From assembly GCF_019710575.1 (NCBI RefSeq), contig NZ_JAHWFK010000016.1:1-64000 (forward strand): a stretch of 64,000 nucleotides of DNA, written 5' to 3'. Source of the DNA: Paractinoplanes polyasparticus (GTDB taxonomy: Bacteria > Actinomycetota > Actinomycetes > Mycobacteriales > Micromonosporaceae). Below the pieces are notes generated by a model. That model did no database searches, was not told the DNA's origin, and saw nothing but the letters and a program-made list of their open reading frames with translations. Position numbers and translations under genes: made by a program. This document shows, in pieces, positions 1 to 7,525 of this stretch (position 1 is the stretch's first letter; each line of letters begins with the position of its first letter).

Positions 1-225
1 TTCTCGCCCCGCGTGGGACGGCGGCGTTTTGTTCGTGCGGCGTGGCGCTTCTCGCCCCGCGTGGGACGGCGGCGTTTTGTTCGTGCGGCGTGGCGCTTCT
101 CGCCCCGCGTGGGACGGCGGCGTTTAGTTGGTGCCACGTGGCGCTTCTCGCCCTCGCGCCGGACGGCAGCGTTTTGTTCGTGCGACGCGGGCACTTTCGC
201 CCCCGCGCCGCACCGTAGCGTTCGG
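1..225. repeat. 48-bp tandem repeat, about 4.5 copies
   Basis: Copies start at 1, 49, 97 and 145, with a decayed partial copy from 193. The first two are nearly identical and divergence increases toward the neighbouring HEAT-repeat gene. Each unit begins TTCTCGCCCCGC and contains GGCGTTTTGTTCGTGCG. The period is a multiple of three, so the array can be read as repeated 16-residue peptides, but nothing else suggests it is coding. The array runs off the left edge of the window, so its true copy number is unknown. It sits just downstream of the HEAT-repeat gene on the minus strand. Confidence 0.85.
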
Positions 226-1575
226 TCAGGTGGCGTAGGCGCGCATCGCCTCCTCGTTGGAGGGCAGGCCGTAGCTGCCGATGAGCCAGGCGAAGTTGCC
301 GTATGCCCGTTCCAGGAACAGCCAGGTCGACGGGGACCCGGCCAGCGCGCGGACCACTCGTTTCTGGCGCTCGGTGAGGGCGTCGAACGGAGTGCCCGCG
401 ACGATCGGGCCGCTTGGGAAGACCCGCCGCAATGCTTCGCCGACCACCGGCAGCGCCTCGGCCCCGGACACCGTCGGCAGACGGCGCAGCAGGACGTCGA
501 GCGCCTCGTCGGACTCGTCGGGCAGCACCAGCGCCAGCGACCGCGCGGCATAGCCGGCCAGGTCACCGTCGAGATAGGGGACCTCGGTGGCTTGGCCGCC
601 GGCCGCCCAGCTGAGCAGCTCGTCAACCACTTGTCGCTGGGCCGCCGGCCCGTGCGCCCTGGCCAGCGCGATGGCGGCCCCGCCCCGGACGACTTCGCGC
701 GAATCGCCCAAGGCGCTCGCGATCGCGTCCTCGGCGAGCACGCTCCCGGCCGTTTCGCCGAGGAGTCCCAGCGACAGGGCCGCAGTCGCTGCTACGGACC
801 CGTCGTCATCGGCGAGCGCCTGGGCAAGCGCAACAGAGCTGGGTGAGCCGACTGCGGCGATCGGCACCTCTGGAGTGGGTGACGGCAGGGCAGCGGCGTG
901 AACCTCAGGGCTGGGGGAGGGCAGCGTCGTGGCATGCACCTCGGGGCGGATGGGTGAGGGCCGTGCGGAGGTGGACGTCTTCGGGCTGGGTGGGAGGGGC
1001 TCGTCGGGGCTGGATGAAGAAAGGCCGGGGCTGGGTGCAGGGAACCAGCCCAGGGCGTACGCGGCCATTCGCCGTACGGCCGGGTCGGGATCCTTCAGCA
1101 GCGACACGAAGAGCGGAACCCCCGCGGCGACCGCCTCGTAGGCGTTCAGCTCGATGCGCGCCTGCAGCCGATCCTGATCGGACTCGGGCAGGGAGGCGAG
1201 CCGGTCCCACGCGCCGCCGTCGCGGAGCAGATCGGCGCCGCCGGCCGCGGCGGATCGCAGCTCGGTGAGGGGGAAGCTGCCGGGCAGGTAGGACTCGTCG
1301 GAGCCGACGGCCAGGGCGACCAGCAGCTCGATCACCGACTCTCGGGACGGTGTGGCCGGGGCGGCCGCCAGCTCGAGCAGGAACGGCACGGCGTGCGAGC
1401 TGGCCTCGTAGCGCGTGCCCTGATGAAAGATGGTGCCGAACAGGCTCCACAGTGATTTCTTGCGCACGTCGGCGTCGTCGGAGCACAGCGCCCGCAGCTG
1501 AGCGGGCACATCGTCAGCGGGGCCATAGGCGTGATGAAGGTCGGACCAGGGCACGTCATCCAGCTTTTCGAGCAC
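226..1575 (-). CDS. HEAT-repeat domain protein with Pro/Ser-rich linker
   Basis: This 449-aa protein starts with GTG (1575-1573) and ends in TGA at 226. The sequence is alpha-helical, with HEAT-like helical pairs around residues 60-180 and 245-400, for example KDPDPAVRRMAAYALGWF at 161-178. Such proteins are usually soluble cytoplasmic scaffolds; no catalytic motif is visible. Residues about 181-247 are a low-complexity Pro/Ser linker holding three imperfect copies of a PEVHAAALPSPSP-like unit, which splits the HEAT array in two. The linker looks like a recent repeat expansion. The gene is divergent from the sigma factor gene at 1632, with 56 bp between the two starts. No function can be assigned beyond protein-protein interaction. 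Confidence 0.8.
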   Translation of the reverse strand: MLEKLDDVPWSDLHHAYGPADDVPAQLRALCSDDADVRKKSLWSLFGTIFHQGTRYEASSHAVPFLLELAAAPATPSRESVIELLVALAVGSDESYLPGSFPLTELRSAAAGGADLLRDGGAWDRLASLPESDQDRLQARIELNAYEAVAAGVPLFVSLLKDPDPAVRRMAAYALGWFPAPSPGLSSSSPDEPLPPSPKTSTSARPSPIRPEVHATTLPSPSPEVHAAALPSPTPEVPIAAVGSPSSVALAQALADDDGSVAATAALSLGLLGETAGSVLAEDAIASALGDSREVVRGGAAIALARAHGPAAQRQVVDELLSWAAGGQATEVPYLDGDLAGYAARSLALVLPDESDEALDVLLRRLPTVSGAEALPVVGEALRRVFPSGPIVAGTPFDALTERQKRVVRALAGSPSTWLFLERAYGNFAWLIGSYGLPSNEEAMRAYAT

Positions 1576-1631
1576 GGCGCGACCCTACTTCGCCCCTACG
1601 ACAATTTTGCGCGGCGTGGCAGGGTGGAACG

Positions 1632-2576
1632 ATGTCGGGCGAGGTCGAGGTGTTCGAGCGGTCGCGGGGCCGGCTCGAGGCGATCGCCTATCGGCTGCTG
1701 GGGTCCGCTCAGGACGCTGAGGACGCCGTGCAGGACACGTTCCTGCGGTGGCAGGGGGCGGAGCGGCAGTTCATCCGTACGCCGGAAGCCTGGCTCACCA
1801 GGACGTTGACCAATGTGTGCCTGAATCAGCTGACCTCGGCCCGGGTGCGGCGGGAGAGCTACGTGGGGCAGTGGCTGCCCGAGCCGGTGCTCGACGGTGA
1901 CCGGATGCTCGGGCCGGCCGAGACCGCCGAGCAGCGCGAGTCGGTGTCGATCGCGATGCTGGCGCTGATGGAACGGTTGCCGGCCACCGAGCGGGCGGTC
2001 TACGTGCTGCGCGAGGCGTTCGGCTACCCGCATGCCGAGATCGCGCAGATCCTCGACATCAGCGAGTCCAACAGCCAGCAGTTGCTGCGGCGGGCCCGGC
2101 AGCACCTCGTCACCGAGCACGTCGCCGCCTCCCGCAAGAGCGTCGATGCCGCCGCCACCCGCAAGATCGTCGAGGAGTTCCTGGCCGCGGCGCTCAGCGG
2201 CGAGGTCGAGCCGCTCGTCCGGCTGCTGACCGACGACGCACGCGCTGTGGCCGACGGTGGCGGCGAGGTTCCCGCCCGCAGCGCGCCGATCAGCGGCCCC
2301 CTGGCCATCGCGCGGGCGCTGCGTGGTGGGCTCAACGCCGACACGATCCAGCGTTTCATCGGCGACGTCCGGGTCGGCTTCTACGCGGCCGTGGTCAACG
2401 ACGGCCCGGCGGTGGTGGTCGCGGCCGGCGGCGTCAAGGTTCTCGGGGTGATCTCGCTCGACGTGGCGCCCGGTGGCATCGCCGCCCTGCACATCCAGGC
2501 CAACCCCGAGAAGCTGCGGCGGCTCGCCGACCGGTGGCGGGCGAGCGACGACGATGTGATCCAGGTCATCGGCTGA
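1632..2576 (+). CDS. sigJ: ECF41-type RNA polymerase sigma factor (SigJ-like)
   Basis: This 314-aa protein begins at the ATG at 1632, which opens the sigma-70 region 2 directly (residues 8-75). Region 4 follows at about 105-165 (LPATERAVYVLREAFGYPHAEIA). A C-terminal SnoaL/NTF2-like extension runs from about 175 to 300. Two family signatures are present: WLPEP at residues 81-85 in the linker and an NPDKL-type motif, here NPEKL, at 291-295. In ECF41 factors the extension replaces a separate anti-sigma factor and modulates activity. ECF41 genes normally sit beside an oxidoreductase, epimerase or carboxymuconolactone decarboxylase. The FAD oxidoreductase 63 bp downstream fits that rule and is the likely target. 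Longer upstream reading is excluded because it would run into the divergent HEAT gene. Confidence 0.92.
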   Translation: MSGEVEVFERSRGRLEAIAYRLLGSAQDAEDAVQDTFLRWQGAERQFIRTPEAWLTRTLTNVCLNQLTSARVRRESYVGQWLPEPVLDGDRMLGPAETAEQRESVSIAMLALMERLPATERAVYVLREAFGYPHAEIAQILDISESNSQQLLRRARQHLVTEHVAASRKSVDAAATRKIVEEFLAAALSGEVEPLVRLLTDDARAVADGGGEVPARSAPISGPLAIARALRGGLNADTIQRFIGDVRVGFYAAVVNDGPAVVVAAGGVKVLGVISLDVAPGGIAALHIQANPEKLRRLADRWRASDDDVIQVIG

Positions 2577-2639
2577 CCTGTCAGGAAAGGCGGCCCGGCC
2601 CGGTTCAGGAGGCACGCCTACCGGACAGGAGCGCCATCC

Positions 2640-3776
2640 ATGAAGCACCGCATCGTCGTCCTCGGAGCCGGGTACGCCGGAGCGCACGCCGCGGGTCGGC
2701 TGGCCCGCCGGCTGCATCCGGACGACACCCAGGTCACCCTGGTCAACGCCGACCCCGACTTCGTCGAACGGATCCGCCTGCACCAGCTCGCCGCCGGCCA
2801 GGATCTGCCGCACCGCCCGCTGCGGGACGTCTTCGCGGGCACCCCCGTCGAGCTGCTGCCGGCCTGGGTCACCGGCATCGACGCCGAGCGCAGGACCGTG
2901 GTTCTGGGCGACCGCGAGATCCCGTACGAAACCCTGGTTGTCGCCCTGGGCAGCAGCACCCGGGTCGAGCCGGGACGCCATCACGTGTCGAGCCGGGCCG
3001 CCGCGCTGCGACTGCGGGAGCGGCTCAGCGAGCTCAGCGCGGGCGAGACCGTGCTGGTCGTGGGTGGAGGCCTGACTGCCATCGAGGCCTCGACCGAGAT
3101 CGCCGAGTCGCGACCGGACCTGCAGGTGCGGATCACGGCACGCCAGGGCGTCGGGACGTGGCTCAGCGACAAGGCGCAACACCACCTGCAAGCGGCTCTG
3201 AGCCGGTTGTCCATCACCGAGGTCGCCGAGCAGCAGGACGCCGCGGTGACGGTCTGGACAACGGGATTCAGCGCGACCCCGATGGCGGCGGGCTCGGGCC
3301 TGACAGTCTCCGACGTGGGCCGCATCGTCGTCGACGGCACCATGCGCTCCGTGTCACACCCCGACGTGTACGCCGTGGGCGACGCCGCCTCCGCCGCGGG
3401 CCCGGACGGCCGTCCGATGCGGATGTGCTGCGCGTCGGCGGTGCCGATGGCGTGGCGTGCCGCCGATGCCATCGCCGAGAGCCTGACCGGGCGACGGGCG
3501 AAGGAGCTCCCGCTGCGCTATTACGGGCAGTGCATCAGCCTGGGACGGCGTGACGGCATCCTGCAGATCACGACGGCTGACGACAAATCGACGTCGACCG
3601 TCGTCACGGGCCGGCGGGCGGCGCGGATCAAGGAGTGGGTCTGCTCCGGGGCGGCCTGGGGCACGGCCCACCCGACCATGATGGTGCCTACCCGGCGCCG
3701 TCACATCCGGAGTGCTCCGGGCGCGTCGGCCGGCACGACCGGGCGTACGGGGGAAACCGCGGGCAATCTGCGGTAG
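2640..3776 (+). CDS. FAD-dependent NAD(P)H oxidoreductase (NDH-2-like)
   Basis: This 378-aa protein has the two-dinucleotide fold of pyridine-nucleotide-disulphide oxidoreductases. An FAD-binding GAGYAG lies at residues 9-14 and an NAD-binding VVGGGLTAIE near 140-149. The C-terminal FAD motif YAVGDAAS lies near 243. No redox-active CxxC pair is visible, so it resembles type II NADH dehydrogenases and related quinone or ferredoxin reductases. An AGGAG-type ribosome site precedes the ATG. It follows the ECF41 sigma gene on the same strand and is probably co-transcribed with it or controlled by it, as is usual for ECF41 partner genes. Its 3' end overlaps the convergent GMC oxidoreductase gene by 76 bp. 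Confidence 0.88.
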   Translation: MKHRIVVLGAGYAGAHAAGRLARRLHPDDTQVTLVNADPDFVERIRLHQLAAGQDLPHRPLRDVFAGTPVELLPAWVTGIDAERRTVVLGDREIPYETLVVALGSSTRVEPGRHHVSSRAAALRLRERLSELSAGETVLVVGGGLTAIEASTEIAESRPDLQVRITARQGVGTWLSDKAQHHLQAALSRLSITEVAEQQDAAVTVWTTGFSATPMAAGSGLTVSDVGRIVVDGTMRSVSHPDVYAVGDAASAAGPDGRPMRMCCASAVPMAWRAADAIAESLTGRRAKELPLRYYGQCISLGRRDGILQITTADDKSTSTVVTGRRAARIKEWVCSGAAWGTAHPTMMVPTRRRHIRSAPGASAGTTGRTGETAGNLR

Positions 3777-5340
3777 GGCGCACCGAGCGGTGGCCGCGGG
3801 TCGGGCTCGCCCGCGTTGGGCCACAGCGAGAGCGCCCGCTCGGCCATGGCGGTGATCGTCAGCGACGGGTTCACGCCCAGGTTGGCGGCCACCGCCGAGC
3901 CGTCGACGACGTGCAGGCCGGGGGGGCCGAAGACGCGGTGGTACGGGTCGATGACGCCCGCCCCGGCCGACGTGCCGATCGCGCAGCCGCCCAGGAAGTG
4001 ACCGGTCACCGGGCGTCCGGCCAACTCGGTCACGGCGCCGAGCGGCACGCCGTCGACCAGCGAGGCGGCGCGCCGGGCCACGTCATGGGCGGCCGGCACC
4101 CAGTCCGGGTTGGGCGCGCCGACGCCTTGGCGGGTCCGCAGCCGGCCGCGTTTGCGGTGCACGGTGACGGAGTTGTCGAGCGACTGCATGGCCAGCAGCA
4201 CGACGGTCTGTTCCGACCAGTGGCGCGGCCAGGCCAGCAGGCGCAGGTTCCGGCGGTCGCGCACGAGTTCGCGCAACCCGGCCGCGAGCCGGGAACGGCC
4301 GCCCGCGTCGTCGACGAGCACGGTCGACATCAATGCCAGCAGGTTGCTCCCACGGCCGTAGCGGACGGGTTCGACGTGTGTGTCGGCGTCGACGTGGATC
4401 GACGAGGTGATGGCGACGCCCCGGCTGTAGTCGGTGTCGCGGCGGCGGGTGCGGGGCCCAGGATCGACTCCGAGTTGGTGCGGCTGAGCTCGCCGAGCCG
4501 GGGCGAGAGGTGGGGCAGGCGGCCGCGGTCGCGCAGGCGGTGCAGCAGGCGCTGGGTGCCGAGCGCGCCCGCGGCGAAGACGACCTGCCCGGCGGTGAAC
4601 GTGCGACGGCGGATCCCGCCCGTGCGGCGGGTGCGCACGGTGAATCCGCCGGATGCCCGGGTCCGTACGTCGGTGACCGTCGTCAGTGGATGGACCGTGG
4701 CGCCGGCCCGCTCGGCCAGATACAGGTAGTTCTTGACGAGCGTGTTCTTGGCCCCGACCCGGCAACCGGTCATGCACGACCCGCAGAAGGTGCAGCCTTC
4801 CCGGGCTGGTCCGGCGCCACCGAAGTAAGGGTCCTGCGCTGCGGGCCCGAAGTGCACACCCACCGGCGTACGCCGGAAGGTCTTCTCCACACCCAGTTGA
4901 GTGGCCACCTCGAGCAGCACCCGGTCGGATGCGGTCTCCTGCGGATTGCCGGCGACGCCGAGCATGCGCCGGGCCTGGTCGTAGGCGGGCGCCAGCTCGG
5001 CTCTCCAGTCGGTGACCGCCGCCCAGCGCGGATCCGCGAAGAAGCGGTCGGGCGGTTCGTAGAGGGTGTTGGCATAGCCCAGCGACCCGCCCCCGACCCC
5101 GGCCCCCGACATGATCAGCACATTGTCGAGCAGGGTCAGCCGCAGAATGCCGAAGCAGCGCAGCGCGGGCGCGAAGAGATAGCGGCGCAACCGCCACGAC
5201 GTGCGCGGCAGCTCGTCGTCAGCGAAGCGGCGGCCGGCCTCGAGGACGGCCACCCGGTAGCCCTTCTCGGTCAGCCGCAGCGCGCTGACGCTGCCGCCGA
5301 ATCCTGATCCGACGACGAGCACGTCGTCACCGTACGCCAT
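3701..5340 (-). pseudogene. GMC oxidoreductase (cholesterol-oxidase-like), frameshifted
   Basis: Two overlapping reading frames together make one GMC-family flavoenzyme of about 545 aa. The N-terminal frame runs from the ATG at 5340 with FAD motif GSGFGG (residues 11-16), GAGVGGGSLGYANTL, and a Cys-rich CTFCGSCMTGCRVGAKNT segment, up to SESILGP near 4455. The family then continues in the other frame (DTDYSRGVAITSSIHVDADT) through the GMC C-terminal signature GGCAIG and VVDGSAVAANLGVNPSLT to the TGA at 3701. Reading must slip by -1, equivalent to one missing base, within the GC run at about 4440-4462. Family enzymes oxidise sterols or alcohols. The gene is either genuinely disrupted or carries a one-base sequencing error. 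It is divergent from the alpha/beta hydrolase. Confidence 0.85.
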
Positions 5341-5353
5341 GGCGTACGGTGAC
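5326..5353. promoter_or_regulatory. Perfect 28-bp palindrome between divergent genes
   Basis: The arms are GTCACCGTACGCCA and TGGCGTACGGTGAC with no spacer, centred between 5339 and 5340. It covers the start codon of the GMC oxidoreductase (CAT at 5338-5340) and an in-register ATG on the other strand, so both strands begin MAYGD. ACG and CGT flank it symmetrically after a 2-base mismatch. It could be an operator for a regulator acting on both divergent genes, or simply the result of two genes overlapping head-to-head. No regulator gene lies next to it. Confidence 0.6.
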
Positions 5354-5368
5354 ATCGTTGTTGGCGGC

Positions 5369-6151
5369 ATGTCAATAAGCGGGGTGGGTCGCGTGCGGTG
5401 TCACCGGGAGGGCGCCGGAAGTCCGCTCGTGCTCATTCATGGGATCGGCAGCCGGTGGCAGGTGTGGAAGCCGGTGCTGCCCGCGCTGGCCGCACAGCAC
5501 GATGTGATCGCGGTCGATCTGCCGGGTTTCGGGTCGTCGCCGCCGGACGGTGGGCCGGGCGACGTGCCGCACCTCGCCGACCGGGTCACCGAGTTGCTCG
5601 ATGCGCTCGGCGTCACGCGGCCGGCGGTGGGCGGCAGTTCGCTGGGTGGGGCAGTCGCACTGGAACTGGGACGCCGGAGGGTGGCGCGGGCGGTGACGGC
5701 CTTCGCCCCGGTCGGCTTCTACGGCTCGGTCGGGGCTCGATGGTGTCAGGCGACCGTGGGGGTGGCGCGCAGTGGTGGCGCTCTGCTCGGGGCGGTTCTG
5801 CCTGCCCTGCTGCGGACCCGGGCCGGGCGAGCCGCGCTGTGCGGGCTCTTCTACGCGCGTCCGCTGCGTCTGACCCCGGACGAGGCGGTGGACGATGCGC
5901 GTGCGTTGGTGGCCGCGCCGGGATTCGCCGGTGCCCGGCGCGAGCTGGGGACGTGGCGCTTCGCCGGGGCGGGTGCCGTGCCGACGACGATCGCCTGGGG
6001 GACGCGCGATCTCGTGCTGCCCTACGGTCAGGCGAGGCGCGCCCGGCGGCTGCTTCCCGAGGCCCGGCACGTACGGCTGAAGGGGTGCGGTCACCTGCCG
6101 TTCGGCGACGATCCGGCGGCGTGCGCGCGGCTGCTCCTCGAGACTGCCTGA
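5369..6151 (+). CDS. Alpha/beta hydrolase
   Basis: This 260-aa alpha/beta-fold hydrolase has the oxyanion segment LVLIHGIGSRW (residues 20-30). The nucleophile elbow GSSLG gives Ser91, an acid aspartate lies in WGTRDLVLP, and a catalytic histidine lies in KGCGHLPFG near the C-terminus. Length and motif order match small esterases and epoxide or enol-lactone hydrolases; the substrate cannot be inferred. The ATG at 5369 is chosen because the earlier ATG at 5339 lies inside the palindrome and would overlap the GMC start. It heads a plus-strand run with the acyl-CoA synthetase and flavin monooxygenase genes, which suggests catabolism of a lipid or cyclic ketone. Confidence 0.85.
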   Translation: MSISGVGRVRCHREGAGSPLVLIHGIGSRWQVWKPVLPALAAQHDVIAVDLPGFGSSPPDGGPGDVPHLADRVTELLDALGVTRPAVGGSSLGGAVALELGRRRVARAVTAFAPVGFYGSVGARWCQATVGVARSGGALLGAVLPALLRTRAGRAALCGLFYARPLRLTPDEAVDDARALVAAPGFAGARRELGTWRFAGAGAVPTTIAWGTRDLVLPYGQARRARRLLPEARHVRLKGCGHLPFGDDPAACARLLLETA

Positions 6152-6220
6152 AGCCTATTGGCACACCGTCAACAGGCTGCTACTTTCGGCACACATCCTC
6201 GACGGCTAAGGCGGTCAGCC

Positions 6221-7525
6221 ATGAGCCACTCCACATTGGTCGAAGCTTTCCGGCGTACGGTCGCCGCGCGCCCCACCGAGGTCGCGCTCCGCGTCGCGAT
6301 CAGCAAGCCCCGGCACCTGATCGTCATCGACGACCCGCCGACCGTGCCGGCGGGAACCGATCTCGACCTTGACACCGCGACTGTCGCCGCCGAGGACCTG
6401 CTGACGCTGGTCTACACCTCGGGCACGACCGGCCGGCCCAAGGGCGTCGAGATCACCCACGCCAACCTGGTGGCGATGCTCGAGGCCACGGCCCCGCTCG
6501 TCGGCGTGCGCCCCGGCGACCGCGCCATCTCGTTCCTGCCGGCCGCGCACATCGCCGACCGCTGGGGCTCGCACTACATGAACACGTGGTGCGGCACCGA
6601 GCTGACCACGCTCGACGACCACCGGAAGATTCTGGCCGCGCTGGTCGAGGTGCGGCCCACCCTGTTCGGCGGCGTGCCGCAGGTGTGGCAACGGCTGGTC
6701 GCCGGCATCCGCCACTTCCCGGACGAGACGGTGCGCGCGGCGGTCGGCCAGGCGGTGCAGGCCGCTGTGGGACTCCGGCGGGCCGGACGGCCGGTGCCAC
6801 CCGAACTCGAGGAGCGGGTGTTCGGTCCGCTGCGCGCGCGACTCGGCCTCGACCAGGTGCGCGTCGCCATCACGGCTGCCGCGCCGACCCCGCCCGCGAT
6901 CATCGACTACGTGAACGCGCTCGGCGTGCCCCTGGTCGAGGGCTGGGGCATGTCGGAGGTGTCCGGGCTGGGCGCGATGGTGCCACCCGGCCAGGTGCGC
7001 ACCGGCTCGATCGGCCTGCCCGTGCCCGGCCTCGAGACGCGCCTGCTCGACGACGGCGAACTGCTCGTCCGCGGCCCGATGGTGACCCGCGGCTACCGCG
7101 AGGGCACGCCGGCCGTCGACGAGGACGGCTACCTGCGCCTGATCGACCGCAAGAAGGAACTGCTCATCACCAACGGCGGCAAGAACATCGCACCCGCCGG
7201 CGTCGAGCTCGCCCTGCGTACGGCCTGCCCGATCATCGCCCACGCGGTGATCATCGGCGACGCCCGCGACTACCTGACCGCGCTGATCGTCATCGACCCC
7301 GAGTTCGCGCCCGATCCGCTCGACCCGGTCGTCGGCCGCATGGTGGCGGCCGGTGTCGCGGCGGCGAATGCGACCCTGTCGCGGCCCGAGCAGATCAAGG
7401 CGTACGAGATCGTGCCCGACCAGTGGCCGCCCGGCGGCGACCTGGTCACCCCGACGATGAAGGTCCGCCGGCACGCGGTCCTCGAGCGGTACGCGGCCCA
7501 GGTCGAAGACCTCTGCAGCCGGTGA
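6221..7525 (+). CDS. Long-chain acyl-CoA synthetase lacking much of its N-domain
   Basis: This AMP-forming synthetase is 434 aa, against about 580-610 aa in the family. The first 24 residues (STLVEAFRRTVAARPTEVAL) match the usual N-terminus. The sequence then jumps straight to the segment just before the ATP motif (HLIVIDDPP). The P-loop YTSGTTGRPKG (65-75), VEGWGMSEVSG and the DRKKELLITNGGKNIAP hinge region are all present. About 120-130 residues of the N-terminal domain are therefore missing in frame. Catalysis is doubtful, and it may be a pseudogene that kept its frame. A longer GTG-type start further upstream would not restore the missing segment. Its TGA overlaps the GTG of the flavin monooxygenase, so translation is coupled. 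Confidence 0.8.
   Translation: MSHSTLVEAFRRTVAARPTEVALRVAISKPRHLIVIDDPPTVPAGTDLDLDTATVAAEDLLTLVYTSGTTGRPKGVEITHANLVAMLEATAPLVGVRPGDRAISFLPAAHIADRWGSHYMNTWCGTELTTLDDHRKILAALVEVRPTLFGGVPQVWQRLVAGIRHFPDETVRAAVGQAVQAAVGLRRAGRPVPPELEERVFGPLRARLGLDQVRVAITAAAPTPPAIIDYVNALGVPLVEGWGMSEVSGLGAMVPPGQVRTGSIGLPVPGLETRLLDDGELLVRGPMVTRGYREGTPAVDEDGYLRLIDRKKELLITNGGKNIAPAGVELALRTACPIIAHAVIIGDARDYLTALIVIDPEFAPDPLDPVVGRMVAAGVAAANATLSRPEQIKAYEIVPDQWPPGGDLVTPTMKVRRHAVLERYAAQVEDLCSR

Noticed and set aside
13..846. Open plus-strand frame of 277 codons starting in the tandem repeats
   Set aside because: It lies on the antisense strand of the HEAT-repeat gene, its first part is only the 48-bp repeat, and the residue content (Arg/Gly/Pro-rich) is typical of GC-rich shadow frames.
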